The notes: generated by a model not told the origin, from the letters alone. Shown: positions 1 to 9,373, counted from the first letter of the stretch. The stretch: 64,000 nt of DNA from Paenibacillus sp. BIC5C1 (GCF_032399705.1 NZ_CP135922.1:3224001-3288000), one strand, 5' to 3'. A program made the numbers and translations.

Positions 1-519
1 GAAACCGATGTCAGGCTAACACTTTATTTGCGGAAATCCAGCAGGCTTGGAAATATCGATTCGAATCGTGCGCGTGTGATCGACGGTGACGTGATGGATC
101 AAGTCAAATTGAAAGACGCCATGAACGGCGTGGACGTTGTCTATGTCAATCTTGCAGGTGACCTGGAACAGTATGCCAGAACCATCGTGGAAACAATGAA
201 ATCTGCAGGAGTGAAACGTCTGATTTTTATCAGTTCCATGGGGATCTATGATGAAGTGCCTGGACAGAAGTACAGCAGCATATTGGACCCTTATCGTAAA
301 GCTGCTTCCATTGTTGAAGCTTCAGATCTAGATTATACAATCTTACGGCCGGCGTGGTTTACCAGATCTAACGAGATTGATTATGAAATAACCCAGAAAG
401 GCGAACCATTCAGAGGTAGCGAAGTATCCTGCAAAAGCGTGGCCGCTTTGGTTGTTAAGTTGTCAGAGTCACCAGAACTGGAAATACGTCGCAGTATAGG
501 TGTGAGTAAACCCCATTAA
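1..519 (+). CDS. NAD(P)H-binding oxidoreductase, NmrA/SDR-like (5' truncated)
   Basis: The reading frame is open from the first base, so the true start lies outside the window and the N-terminal glycine-rich nucleotide motif is not visible. What remains reads like an atypical short-chain dehydrogenase: a strand with GDV/VDVVYVNLAG, then VKRLIFISSMGIY, then an LDYTILRPAWFT segment typical of NAD(P)H-binding NmrA-like proteins. These usually act as soluble flavin, quinone or sugar-nucleotide reductases, but the substrate cannot be read here. It sits 80 bp upstream of an aldo/keto reductase on the same strand. The class is fairly sure; the function is not. Confidence 0.75.
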   Translation, partial: ETDVRLTLYLRKSSRLGNIDSNRARVIDGDVMDQVKLKDAMNGVDVVYVNLAGDLEQYARTIVETMKSAGVKRLIFISSMGIYDEVPGQKYSSILDPYRKAASIVEASDLDYTILRPAWFTRSNEIDYEITQKGEPFRGSEVSCKSVAALVVKLSESPELEIRRSIGVSKPH

Positions 520-583
520 TTCAGTGTACTCCTAAATGGAGATAATAAATTCATGTACGTTAGTTCACATTCACATCATTTGA

Positions 584-1591
<1,008 letters not shown>

Positions 1592-1769
1592 TCCATTTTA
1601 GTATGCCAGAAAGATGGGTGGAAAGGTTGAGTAAACGCTTATCGAACCAAATGAAGCAAATTGTAATCGAGAGATTGGAGTCCCAGATCAGATGGGAAGA
1701 AAATCCGATTTTCAAAGAATTGTATCTCAGTTATTGGATAAAATTAACTTCATAAAGGGGTGTTTGATT

Positions 1770-2747
1770 TTGGAATATGTAAAACTGGGTAGTACCGGAC
1801 TGGACGTATCGAGATTATGTCTTGGTTGCATGAGCTATGGTGTCCCTGAACGCGGAATCGCTCCATGGTCGTTGAACGAGGAAGAGAGTCGTCCTTTTAT
1901 CCAAAAAGCGCTGGACTTGGGTATTAACTTCTTTGATACAGCCAACGTCTATTCGGATGGTACAAGCGAAGAAATCGTGGGTCGAGCGTTGAAGGATTTT
2001 GCTCGTCGTGATGAGGTTGTTATTGCAACAAAGGTTTATTTTCGCATGAAGCCGGGGCCGAATGGTGCAGGTTTGTCCAGAAAAGCCATTATGAATGAGA
2101 TTGATAACAGTTTGAAGCGCCTTGGGACCGATTATGTGGATCTGTATCAGATCCATCGATGGGACAGCAGTACTCCAATTGAAGAAACGATGGAGGCGCT
2201 TCATGATGTCGTTAAGGCGGGAAAAGTCCGATATATTGGAGCTTCTTCAATGTACGCCTGGCAATTTATGAAGGCTCAGCATACGGCGGAACGCAATGGA
2301 TGGACCCCATTTGTCTCCATGCAGAATCTGTTGAATCTGATGTATCGGGAAGAAGAGCGGGAAATGCTGCCTCTCTGTCGTGAAGAGGGGGTTGGGATCA
2401 TTCCGTGGAGTCCTCTCGCCAAGGGGCGTCTTACCCGAGATTGGGATGAGAAGACTGCGCGTTCATCGAACGACGAAGCAGGAGACCGACTCGCTGCGGG
2501 AATGGTTGATGCCGATCGTAAAATTGTGGAGACTGTCGCTGATATTGCGAACAAACGAGGTGTTTCCAGAGCGACCGTTGCACTGGCATGGGTATTGCAA
2601 AAAGAAGGTGTCACCGCACCAATTGTGGGTGCAACGAAAGAACATCATCTGGAGGAAGCCGTATCTGCCTTGTCCGTCAAGCTGGATGCGCAGGAGATTG
2701 CAAGCTTGGAGGAATTCTACGTACCGCACAAAATATACGGCATGTAA
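1770..2747 (+). CDS. Aldo/keto reductase, YajO-like
   Basis: A 325-residue aldo/keto reductase. It has the family landmarks: LGSTGLDVSRLCLGCM at the N-terminus, INFFDTANVYS, the Lys of VIATKV, YQIHRWD and VGATKEHH at the C-terminus. It belongs to the YajO-like branch. The TTG at 1770 is chosen over an upstream in-frame ATG (1692) because AAAGGGG sits about 9 bases before it and homologous proteins start at this point. It is closely similar to the gene at 48627, sharing long stretches, so the two are paralogs. The 178 bp before it show no clear promoter; co-transcription with the preceding reductase is possible. Confidence 0.88.
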   Translation: MEYVKLGSTGLDVSRLCLGCMSYGVPERGIAPWSLNEEESRPFIQKALDLGINFFDTANVYSDGTSEEIVGRALKDFARRDEVVIATKVYFRMKPGPNGAGLSRKAIMNEIDNSLKRLGTDYVDLYQIHRWDSSTPIEETMEALHDVVKAGKVRYIGASSMYAWQFMKAQHTAERNGWTPFVSMQNLLNLMYREEEREMLPLCREEGVGIIPWSPLAKGRLTRDWDEKTARSSNDEAGDRLAAGMVDADRKIVETVADIANKRGVSRATVALAWVLQKEGVTAPIVGATKEHHLEEAVSALSVKLDAQEIASLEEFYVPHKIYGM

Positions 2748-2776
2748 GATCCTCTTGCCCTAGTAGAGAAAAAGGG

Positions 2777-2804
2777 TTGCCAATCAAAAAGAATTGTGTA
2801 TAAT
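2777..2804 (+). promoter_or_regulatory. SigA-type promoter of the guanidine riboswitch-gdnCD unit
   Basis: TTGCCA (2777-2782) and TATAAT (2799-2804) are separated by 16 bp. The start of transcription would fall just upstream of the riboswitch aptamer. Confidence 0.8.
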
Positions 2805-2830
2805 TGGAGTCACATCAAAATATTCAAATG

Positions 2831-2925
2831 TTTTCTAGGGTTCCGCGACAGTTATGTCGGTCTGGTCCGAGAGGAAACTCACAGCCTATTGGTTGTGTCA
2901 CGGAGGGACAAAAGCCTGGGAGATG
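2831..2925 (+). promoter_or_regulatory. Guanidine-I riboswitch (ykkC class)
   Basis: The conserved blocks of the ykkC/guanidine-I aptamer are all present in order: CTAGGGTTCCG, then GGTCTGGTCCGAGAG, then ACGGAGGGACAAAAGCC with GGGAGA. The last block also forms the 5' arm of a rho-independent terminator, so guanidine binding should prevent termination and switch the downstream SMR genes on. The location between a clear promoter and a pair of small multidrug resistance genes is the classic context of this riboswitch. Confidence 0.95.
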
Positions 2926-2960
2926 AACTGCTTAATGCAGTTTGTTTCCCGGGCTTTTTT
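2911..2960 (+). terminator. Riboswitch-controlled intrinsic terminator
   Basis: AGCCTGGGA (2913-2921) pairs with TCCCGGGCT (2947-2955), with an inner AACTGC/GCAGTT hairpin, followed by six T. The 5' arm overlaps the 3' end of the guanidine aptamer, which is the expected expression platform of an ON switch. Confidence 0.88.
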
Positions 2961-3020
2961 ATTTTGGCTTCATGTAACTAATAATACACGTAGCAAAATT
3001 TGATAAGGAGTGTGACAGAA

Positions 3021-3362
3021 ATGAACAAAACATGGTTGTCCGTCGTTATTGCAGCTTTATTTGAAGTCGGTTGGGTCATTGGATTGAAACATGCCAGTGG
3101 TTTTCTGGAGTGGGGGGTTACAGTGATCGCCATTATTGTCAGCTTCACCTTGATGATTGCGGCATCCCGCTCACTTGATGTAGGAACTGTTTATGCAGTA
3201 TTTGTTGGACTGGGTACAGCAGGGACTGTACTAGCAGAGATTATATTGTTTGATGCGGCAATTCAATCTGAGAAAATGCTGCTCATTGGGGTTCTTTTAT
3301 TGGGCGTAATCGGTCTTAAAATGCTCAGCAAAGGAAAAACAAAGGAGGTAAATGAATCATGA
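3021..3362 (+). CDS. gdnC: Guanidine exporter subunit, SMR family (GdnC/YkkC)
   Basis: A 113-residue small multidrug resistance protein with four predicted membrane helices. The N-terminal helix carries the essential membrane Glu in [14 protein letters not shown] and the third helix the SMR motif [17 protein letters not shown]. With its partner it forms a heterodimeric guanidinium/proton antiporter in the cytoplasmic membrane. ATG 3021 is preceded by AAGGAG at 3005-3010. The stop overlaps the start of the next gene (ATGA), so translation is coupled. The upstream guanidine-I riboswitch supports guanidine as the substrate rather than a generic drug. Confidence 0.92.
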   Translation: MNKTWLSVVIAALFEVGWVIGLKHASGFLEWGVTVIAIIVSFTLMIAASRSLDVGTVYAVFVGLGTAGTVLAEIILFDAAIQSEKMLLIGVLLLGVIGLKMLSKGKTKEVNES

Positions 3363-3673
3363 ACTGGGTATATCTTATTTTGGCAGGTGTCTTTGAAATG
3401 ATTGGGGTTCTGATGATTAATAAATTGCACAAAGATCGTAACTTGATGTCAATCATACTGCTGGTTGCGGGTTTTGGACTAAGCTTTCTGTTCCTATCGC
3501 TTGCGATGAAGACTCTTCCGATGGGGACGGCATACGCCGTATGGACGGGAATCGGCGCTTCCGGGGGAGCCATTCTCGGCATGATATTTTATGGGGAACC
3601 ACGAAATGCGTTAAGAATTCTGTTTATTGCCATGGTGCTTGGATCAGCAGTAGGGTTGAAATTGGTGAGTTAA
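3359..3673 (+). CDS. gdnD: Guanidine exporter subunit, SMR family (GdnD/YkkD)
   Basis: A 104-residue SMR protein with four membrane helices, the second subunit of the guanidine exporter. It has [18 protein letters not shown] with the conserved membrane Glu in helix 1 and [16 protein letters not shown] in helix 3. The start codon overlaps the gdnC stop by four bases and is preceded by a near-perfect AAAGGAGGT. It is expressed only through the guanidine riboswitch, as no separate promoter is seen. A bidirectional terminator follows. Confidence 0.92.
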   Translation: MNWVYLILAGVFEMIGVLMINKLHKDRNLMSIILLVAGFGLSFLFLSLAMKTLPMGTAYAVWTGIGASGGAILGMIFYGEPRNALRILFIAMVLGSAVGLKLVS

Positions 3674-3698
3674 TGGACTGATTGATATGAACGAAAAA

Positions 3699-3743
3699 GA
3701 AAAGCGTTGACGTTCAGATTGTATTCTGAACTTAACGCTTTTC
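3699..3743. terminator. Bidirectional intrinsic terminator
   Basis: GAAAAGCGTT pairs with AACGCTTTTC, extended by CGTTCAGA/TCTGAAC. The A-rich left flank and T-rich right flank let it serve both gdnD (+) and the convergent secreted-protein gene (-). Confidence 0.75.
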
Positions 3744-3763
3744 TCAAATTTAAAAGGTTTAGT

Positions 3764-4141
3764 TTAAGGTTGAACTATTTTATCGAGATAGTAATTCTGT
3801 ATCCATCCCCACGCCTGATATTTGTAACTGTAGACATATAAGTAAGTCATCCCATCTACAAGAACGCTCTCAGTCCCACCATAAACCAAATCGCCGTAAA
3901 CATGTGAGCCAATATTCACGCCAGTAGGTGACGGGGTTTTCCGGAAATTAGAATAATCATTTACTTTATAGTAGGAAGACAAAGCCATTATGCTAACTTC
4001 TGAATTAGGTGACTCCTGAACAACGACTGGTGTGGAAGATGGAATGATGGCTGTATCACTTACAGCTTGAGCTGCAAAAGCTCCCGAAGCGGGAATTAAC
4101 GTCGTGGCCAAAAGAGAAGCTGCAATGAATTTTTTTAACAT
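3764..4141 (-). CDS. Small secreted protein with SH3-like domain
   Basis: A 125-residue protein with a Sec signal peptide: a basic MLKKF start, a hydrophobic core, and a likely cut after AFA at residue 23. The mature part has a disordered Ser/Val-rich linker (about residues 24-55), then a region of some 70 residues with the aromatic, beta-rich pattern of a bacterial SH3 domain (YKVNDYSNFRKTPS near its start, WGWIQNYYLD near its end). Such domains bind cell wall or act as inhibitory or targeting modules. The start at 4141 is backed by AAGGAGA upstream; a longer in-frame start at 4180 is not. No enzymatic domain is seen. Confidence 0.7.
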   Translation of the reverse strand: MLKKFIAASLLATTLIPASGAFAAQAVSDTAIIPSSTPVVVQESPNSEVSIMALSSYYKVNDYSNFRKTPSPTGVNIGSHVYGDLVYGGTESVLVDGMTYLYVYSYKYQAWGWIQNYYLDKIVQP

Positions 4142-4639
4142 TTGAAAGTCTCCTTTTTCATTAGGATTAGAATACGTCACCTTTTTAAGTATTAATAATC
4201 TCTAGATGATGTTAAAAAAATGGATCTTCTCTAACATTGAGATGGAGTGATATTTTATTGAATAAAATTAAATATATATACTCCTTTCTGTGTACTATTC
4301 ACTCTATATGCACCTGTGAACATGTATAATATACCATATTTTGTAATGGAAAATGTTTGAAATGTTTATGTCATTTGGAATAATAAATTGAGTACAATTT
4401 ATGAGAAAGTGACTTATTTCATAGTGATGAGCTGATATAAAGAATAATACATAGGGTATTAGTCCAAAGAAAAATTAATAATGCCAAGATGAAGCCGCAT
4501 AAGTTTATTTAAAAGGAATTGTTAAGAAACTTTTAAAAGAACATATACAGATAGCTCTTTTAATGTTATCCTTATGTGTTACGTTTTGAAATGAGATATA
4601 CGTCAAATGAATATTTGTTGCGTAAATTAAGGAGACCTA
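4142..4639. other. AT-rich intergenic region, no gene seen
   Basis: About 500 bases between a minus-strand secreted-protein gene and a plus-strand helicase gene. Both strands are rich in stop codons. A TATAAT-like hexamer occurs at 4325-4330 without a good partner. The region must hold two divergent promoters and probably a long untranslated leader for the helicase gene, but I cannot place these with confidence. Confidence 0.5.
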
Positions 4640-6004
4640 ATGACATTTAAAGACTTGAATATTATACCCGCAATTTTGGAAGGCTTAAGCAAAGCAAACT
4701 ATACTGCCCCAACACCTATACAGGAACAGGCGATTCCAGCCGTATTGGCGGGAAGAGATTTGCTTGGCTGTGCACAAACAGGTACAGGAAAGACAGCAGC
4801 ATTTTCTGTTCCTATCATTCAGTTATTAAGTGAAAAGTCGAACGGCCCCAAAGCTGCACGTCATATTCGCTCATTGATTTTAACACCTACAAGAGAACTT
4901 GCGATTCAGATTTCAGATAATATTAAGGCATATAGCCGTTTTACCGATATTCGTTGTGCCGCAATCGTGGGTGGCGTTTCACAAAAAGTCCAGGAGCGTG
5001 CGCTCAATCAAGGTGCAGATATTATTATTGCAACGCCCGGTAGACTGATTGACTTGGTTAATCAAAAGCGCATTGATCTTAAACATGTACAAATACTGGT
5101 TCTTGATGAAGCAGACCGTATGCTGGATATGGGCTTCATTCATGATGTGAAACGGATCATCGCCAAGATGCCGAGCAAGAAACAGACGTTGTTCTTCTCA
5201 GCTACAATGCCTCCGGAAATTACAAAAATGGTAAAAACGCTGTTGGTTGATCCGGTAAGAGTAGAAATTACGCCCGTCTCCTCCACAGTGGATCGAATTG
5301 AACAGTCTGTGTATCTATTGGAAAATGGCAAGAAACAGAGTCTGTTGAATCATATTTTGCAGGATAAATCTATTGTTTCAGCACTGGTGTTTACTCGTAC
5401 AAAGCGTGGAGCTGACCGTGTAACTCGCGATTTGTCCAAAGTAAATATTACGGCTCAGGCCATTCATGGCAACAAATCTCAAAATGAGCGTCAAAGAGCT
5501 CTAAATAATTTCAAAAGCGGAGTTACTCGAGTGCTGGTGGCGACGGATATAGCGGCAAGGGGCATTGATGTTGAAGAGCTGTCACATGTAATCAACTTCA
5601 ACCTTCCTAATATTCCAGAAACGTATGTCCACCGAATTGGCCGTACGGGCAGAGCAGGGCATAGCGGAATGGCGATTTCGTTTTGTGAAAAGGAAGAGCT
5701 TCCATTCCTGAAGGATATTGAGAAAGTAATCAAGAAGACCATTCCTGAAGTGAAAAATCATCCTTATCCGATGACAAGTGTGCCTGCGTTTGTAAAATCG
5801 AATCAAACATCAAAGTCCGCTCCCCATAAATCTGCAGCCGATAAACCAGGGAAGTCAAAAGTGAATCCGGCTCGCAAGCCTAAATCCGAGTGGTTTAAAA
5901 AGAGCGGTAAAGCTAGCCACAGTAAGCCAAACAGTAGTAAGCCTAACAGCGGGAAACCAAACCACAATAGTACAACTCACAGTAAACAAAGAGCAGCAAA
6001 GTGA
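4640..6004 (+). CDS. DEAD-box ATP-dependent RNA helicase
   Basis: A 454-residue cytoplasmic DEAD-box helicase that unwinds RNA with ATP. All core motifs are visible: a Q motif near residues 22-31, motif I AQTGTGKT (45-52), Ia PTRELA (83-88), Ib TPGR, II DEAD (156-159), III SAT (187-189), V ARGID and VI HRIGRTGR. The core resembles the RhlE/CshA group. The last 75 residues are a Lys/Ser/Pro/Asn-rich tail with repeats of the type KPNSG, likely an RNA-binding disordered extension. The start has AAGGAGA upstream. Such helicases act in cold adaptation, ribosome assembly or RNA decay; which one is not known here. Confidence 0.95.
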   Translation: MTFKDLNIIPAILEGLSKANYTAPTPIQEQAIPAVLAGRDLLGCAQTGTGKTAAFSVPIIQLLSEKSNGPKAARHIRSLILTPTRELAIQISDNIKAYSRFTDIRCAAIVGGVSQKVQERALNQGADIIIATPGRLIDLVNQKRIDLKHVQILVLDEADRMLDMGFIHDVKRIIAKMPSKKQTLFFSATMPPEITKMVKTLLVDPVRVEITPVSSTVDRIEQSVYLLENGKKQSLLNHILQDKSIVSALVFTRTKRGADRVTRDLSKVNITAQAIHGNKSQNERQRALNNFKSGVTRVLVATDIAARGIDVEELSHVINFNLPNIPETYVHRIGRTGRAGHSGMAISFCEKEELPFLKDIEKVIKKTIPEVKNHPYPMTSVPAFVKSNQTSKSAPHKSAADKPGKSKVNPARKPKSEWFKKSGKASHSKPNSSKPNSGKPNHNSTTHSKQRAAK

Positions 6005-6033
6005 ATAAAGCTCTTTAAATAACGAGTAAAATG

Positions 6034-6063
6034 CCTTCTCCATTTCGTGGAGGAGGTTTTTTT
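6034..6063 (+). terminator. Intrinsic terminator of the helicase gene
   Basis: CCTTCTCC pairs with GGAGGAGG across a 7-base loop, followed by seven T. Confidence 0.88.
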
Positions 6064-6086
6064 ATGGACACAAAATCGATGCGATA

Positions 6087-6115
6087 TTGATAATCATTTT
6101 CAATAAGAATAGAAT
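6087..6115 (+). promoter_or_regulatory. Fur-box-containing promoter
   Basis: A promoter with TTGATA (6087-6092), a 17-bp spacer and TAGAAT (6110-6115). Its -35/spacer is covered by TGATAATCATTTTCA (6088-6102), which matches the 7-1-7 Fur box (TGATAAT-N-ATTATCA) at all but one base. The expected effect is iron-dependent repression of the heme monooxygenase gene that follows. Confidence 0.85.
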
Positions 6116-6193
6116 AAGAGAGTGGGAAATTAGCAAATGTCCCAAGGCCATTGTATTCAAGCAGTGACTTGTGGCGATTAGGAGGCGTAATTC

Positions 6194-6523
6194 ATGTTCA
6201 TTCAAACTCGTATTATGGTAGTCGAAAAGGGTCACAGTCATAAACTGGTGGAACGTTTCAGTGCCCCTAGCCCTGTAGAAGAAATGCCGGGACTGATTGA
6301 TTTCAGTGTAATGGTTAACAAAAAGAGTAAAGAACACGAAGAGGTAATGGTGCTGATTCGTTGGGAATCAGAAGAAGCATGGAAGAATTGGGAGAAGAGT
6401 GATGTGCATATTAAAGGTCATCGGGAGAAAAGAGGACAGGAGAAACCCGAGTATCTGATTAGCACTACGGTGAATATGTACGAAGTACAGAAAGTAAAGA
6501 CAGCTAGAGTATCGAATGCTTAA
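6194..6523 (+). CDS. Heme-degrading monooxygenase, HmoA/IsdG-like
   Basis: A 109-residue protein of the antibiotic biosynthesis monooxygenase (ABM) ferredoxin-like fold. The pattern of a short N-terminal strand, HKLVERF helix, MPGLIDFSV strand, VLIRWESEEAWKNW and a C-terminal strand is that of the small heme-degrading enzymes HmoA/YetG and IsdG, which open heme to release iron in the cytosol. A Fur box in the promoter directly supports an iron role. AGGAGG precedes the ATG. It is monocistronic, between two terminators. The family is fairly certain; activity on heme is inferred from family and Fur control. Confidence 0.85.
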   Translation: MFIQTRIMVVEKGHSHKLVERFSAPSPVEEMPGLIDFSVMVNKKSKEHEEVMVLIRWESEEAWKNWEKSDVHIKGHREKRGQEKPEYLISTTVNMYEVQKVKTARVSNA

Positions 6524-6537
6524 TTTGAATGATGAAA

Positions 6538-6577
6538 AACCGATCTCATGAATTATTTCATGGAGTCGGTTTTTTTG
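6538..6577 (+). terminator. Intrinsic terminator
   Basis: AACCGATCTCATGAA pairs with TTCATGGAGTCGGTT with a few wobbles or mismatches, followed by a T run. Confidence 0.82.
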
Positions 6578-6858
6578 TTTGTATGTCCATAGAAGCTTTG
6601 TCGCATCATTCTATGTAGAGGTACATTGTAAATCTACAACCTGATCCATCTGGTTGGCCCTGCGCGAAGGTCAATGGTTTCTCGACACTACCCGATTACG
6701 TATCGTAGTGATTAAAGAACCTGTCTGAGAAGATAATTCCTATATTACTGGAAGAATAATTGAAATGAAATGCTTGATATTTACATGCAAACGTACATTC
6801 GGTATCATTAGATTGGGTAAGGAAGTTGTTGTCTTCTGCGCAAAGGAGAGATACTGAA
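6578..6858. other. Intergenic region, nothing clear
   Basis: About 280 bases before the YjbR-like gene. I see no convincing gene, hairpin or promoter. A TTGATA at 6774 may be a -35 but lacks a good -10. Confidence 0.4.
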
Positions 6859-7209
6859 TTGAAGAATAAGATTATCGAGTACTGTTTGAAGAAAAAGGGT
6901 GCAACGAAGGATTATCCCTTCGGAGCCGATCCTGTTGCTATGAAAATTGCAGGGAAAATGTTTGCGCTTATTTTTGAGGACAAGGCGGATAACGTTCGCT
7001 TGAACTTAAAATGTGATCCGATCATTGCGGAAAACCTCAGAGAGCAGCATGAAGCCGTTCAACCGGGGTACCATATGAACAAAAAGCATTGGAATACCAT
7101 TGTTATAGATGGTTCCTTGTCCGAGCAGGATATCTTTGTGATGATTGATCATTCGTATGATTTGGTGGTCAAAACCCTGTCCAAGAGTCTTTTGGAATCC
7201 ATATCGTAA
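6859..7209 (+). CDS. MmcQ/YjbR family protein
   Basis: A 116-residue cytoplasmic protein of the MmcQ/YjbR (CyaY-like fold) family. Diagnostic features are KGATKDYPFG near the N-terminus, KIAGKMFAL, LNLKCDP and the HMNKKHWNTI segment near residue 80. These proteins have a DNA-binding-like fold, but their biological role is unknown. TTG 6859 is chosen because AAAGGAGAG ends 8 bases before it; a longer frame from 6826 starts before that site and adds residues absent from the family. It stands alone, ending at a bidirectional terminator. Confidence 0.85.
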   Translation: MKNKIIEYCLKKKGATKDYPFGADPVAMKIAGKMFALIFEDKADNVRLNLKCDPIIAENLREQHEAVQPGYHMNKKHWNTIVIDGSLSEQDIFVMIDHSYDLVVKTLSKSLLESIS

Positions 7210-7285
7210 TTAGTCCACATGCAATAACAATTTAGATAGCAGGTAGTTGGCTCCAAGTGCAGAAAGATCAGTTTTTTTGAAAAGT

Positions 7286-7336
7286 AATAGCGGTAGTCCT
7301 GGGATGTTAACTTCGTATCCTGAGACTACCGCTATT
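7286..7336. terminator. Bidirectional intrinsic terminator
   Basis: AATAGCGGTAGT pairs perfectly with ACTACCGCTATT, with T-rich flanks on the right and A-rich on the left. It separates the convergent YjbR-like and TetR genes. Confidence 0.8.
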
Positions 7337-7358
7337 TTGGTTACGTGCACTTTGCATG

Positions 7359-7907
7359 TTATCCCAAATTCATTTTAATTAATTCTCCTAATTGCTCAGA
7401 CATGACCTCAGGTGGATGTGGCATTTCGTTCTTGATCCACCACTCAACGACCCCTACATAAGACATAACCACATATTGGCGAATAATATCCTCACTTAAT
7501 CCGGATTTTCTGGCCTGAGATAACTGTACTTCCTCCTTGAAATCCTCATTCAGAAACTCAACCAGCCGGTTGCGGAATTGTGCCGCTCCCTTACTGGCCA
7601 GCATCGTCGAGAAGAACAAGTAATTCTGTTCCAAATAGGTAAACCAGGGAATAATGGATTCTTTCCAATCCAAGTCGGCAACCGAATGGCAAATTTCACT
7701 TAATTCTTTGATATGCCCGTCAATCAGCTTGTCCAGCAGATCATACTTATCGACGTAGTGAAGATAAATGGTGCCTCTGCTTACGTCTGCCCTATCGGAA
7801 ATATCTTGTAGGGTAATATCATCAAAATTTTTTTCAGCCATCAATTCAATTACTGCTGCCTTGATGGCTTCTTGTGATTTTCGAATTCTTCGATCCACTT
7901 TGGTCAT
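7359..7907 (-). CDS. TetR/AcrR family transcriptional regulator
   Basis: A 182-residue TetR-type repressor. The N-terminal helix-turn-helix reads ITLQDISDRADVSRGTIYLHY (first residues of motif near 33), followed by KYDLLDKLIDGHI. The C-terminal ligand domain has YLEQNYLFFSTML and ends with a VVEWWIKNEMPHPPEVM segment shared with the paralog at 46457. The start at 7907 has GGTGAG upstream and matches the paralog; 12 further codons upstream lack a site. It is divergent from an MFS exporter gene, the usual arrangement for a drug- or metabolite-sensing repressor and its target. Confidence 0.9.
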   Translation of the reverse strand: MTKVDRRIRKSQEAIKAAVIELMAEKNFDDITLQDISDRADVSRGTIYLHYVDKYDLLDKLIDGHIKELSEICHSVADLDWKESIIPWFTYLEQNYLFFSTMLASKGAAQFRNRLVEFLNEDFKEEVQLSQARKSGLSEDIIRQYVVMSYVGVVEWWIKNEMPHPPEVMSEQLGELIKMNLG

Positions 7908-7936
7908 ATGATTCTCACCAAACTTTCTATAGATAA

Positions 7937-7961
7937 TGAACATTTTTATGATTCATGTTCA
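7937..7961. promoter_or_regulatory. Inverted repeat, candidate TetR operator
   Basis: TGAACAT (7937-7943) and ATGTTCA (7955-7961) form an inverted repeat with an 11-base spacer in the TetR-MFS divergent region. An inverted copy of the extended half-site TAATGAACAT (7934-7943) lies at 8028-8037. Confidence 0.5.
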
Positions 7962-8108
7962 GTAATTAACAAAATGCGTTCAATTAACAATGGTAAGCTT
8001 TCTTATTCTGTCTATAATTATTAACAGATGTTCATTAATATATCAATATTTGTTTTTGTACAAGAACAGATCAAGTTATAGATATCATAATAAAAATGAG
8101 GGGGATGA

Positions 8109-9287
8109 ATGATGCAGCGTTTATGGACAAAGTCATTTATTTTAATGACGCTGGGTTTGCTTTTTTTATTTACTGCATTTTATATGCTGTATCCTACACT
8201 GCCGCTTTTCATTAAAGAGATGGGTGGCAATGAAAAACAGGTGGGCTTCGCCATGGGTGCATTAATGTTATCTTCCGTCATCATTCGTCCTTTTGTCGGT
8301 GGACTATTGGATCGATTCGGCAGACGTCCGTTTATGATCGGGGGGTTGCTTTTATTTATATTGGTGATGTACATGTATAACTGGGTTGGTGGGATCATCA
8401 TGCTGATCGGACTTCGTATCGTGCATGGAATGAGCTGGGCTATATCCACAACTTCCATGATGACAGCTGTGACTGACATGATTCCCTCCGCACGGCGCGG
8501 GGAAGGTATGGGGTGGTTTAGCACCTCCATGACGCTGGCGATGGCGGTTGGCCCCATGATTGGTCTAGGGATTATGCAAGGCACATCATATCAGACGATG
8601 TTTCTCTTTGCTGTTGGTTTGTCCGTCGTGGCCCTGCTTTTGACGCTGGGAGCCAAAATGCCATTTCAACCACATACGGACAGAAAGAAAATCCAAATCT
8701 TCGAAAAATCAGTCTTGCCTGTGATGGCGCCAATCTTTTTTCTTTTCATTGCATATGGCGGAATTACTACATTTGTACCCTTGTTTGCGGAGCAGATTAA
8801 AGTCAATTCCGGCACATTCTTTCTGGTCTATGCCGCAACACTTGCGCTATCCAGGCCCATTGCCGGAAAGCTGTCCGATAAGAAAGGAGAAACAGCAGTC
8901 ATTGTCCCGGCCCTCATCATTACGATCGTTGCTTTGATTGTGCTTAGCTTCGCAACCAATTTGCTTGGCGTGCTCGCTTCAGCAGTTCTGTACGGGATCG
9001 GCTTTGGTTCCGCTCAGCCAGCTCTTCAGGCCATAACGCTTCGCCTTGCCCCCGAGGATCGGAAAGGGGCAGCCAATGCTTTCTTTTCAACGGCGACTGA
9101 TCTCGGTATCGGACTGGGTGCCATGGTCCTGGGGCTGGTATCCGAATACATGAGTTATCACATCTTGTTTATGGTTAGTGCCTTGTCGGTGATGGTTTCT
9201 TTTTTGCTTTTCATAATCTACGTAAGACGGTTGTTGAAAATCAAGCAGACACAGCCTTCCGATACGAGTGATTCCGTTTCATTGTAG
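8109..9287 (+). CDS. MFS transporter
   Basis: A 392-residue major facilitator with about 12 membrane helices. The loop 2-3 motif is GGLLDRFGRRP near residue 65, and a related GKLSDKKG lies in the second half. This architecture is typical of drug/H+ antiporters of the DHA1 type. GAGGGGGATG lies just upstream; ATG 8109 or the adjacent ATG 8112 is the start. It is divergent from a TetR gene which probably represses it. The substrate cannot be inferred from sequence alone. Confidence 0.9.
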   Translation: MMQRLWTKSFILMTLGLLFLFTAFYMLYPTLPLFIKEMGGNEKQVGFAMGALMLSSVIIRPFVGGLLDRFGRRPFMIGGLLLFILVMYMYNWVGGIIMLIGLRIVHGMSWAISTTSMMTAVTDMIPSARRGEGMGWFSTSMTLAMAVGPMIGLGIMQGTSYQTMFLFAVGLSVVALLLTLGAKMPFQPHTDRKKIQIFEKSVLPVMAPIFFLFIAYGGITTFVPLFAEQIKVNSGTFFLVYAATLALSRPIAGKLSDKKGETAVIVPALIITIVALIVLSFATNLLGVLASAVLYGIGFGSAQPALQAITLRLAPEDRKGAANAFFSTATDLGIGLGAMVLGLVSEYMSYHILFMVSALSVMVSFLLFIIYVRRLLKIKQTQPSDTSDSVSL

Positions 9288-9373
9288 TTGAATGGTAGTG
9301 TGTTACATCCAAATTGTAGTATAATTTGTGCAGTTAAGAGCAGCAATTATTTCATGATGTGGAGGCTTACTGC

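Noticed and set aside
6668..6755. Short protein-like stretch (LALREGQWFLDTT in one frame)
   Set aside because: Only about 27 codons between stops and no start signal; could be a gene remnant but chance explains it.
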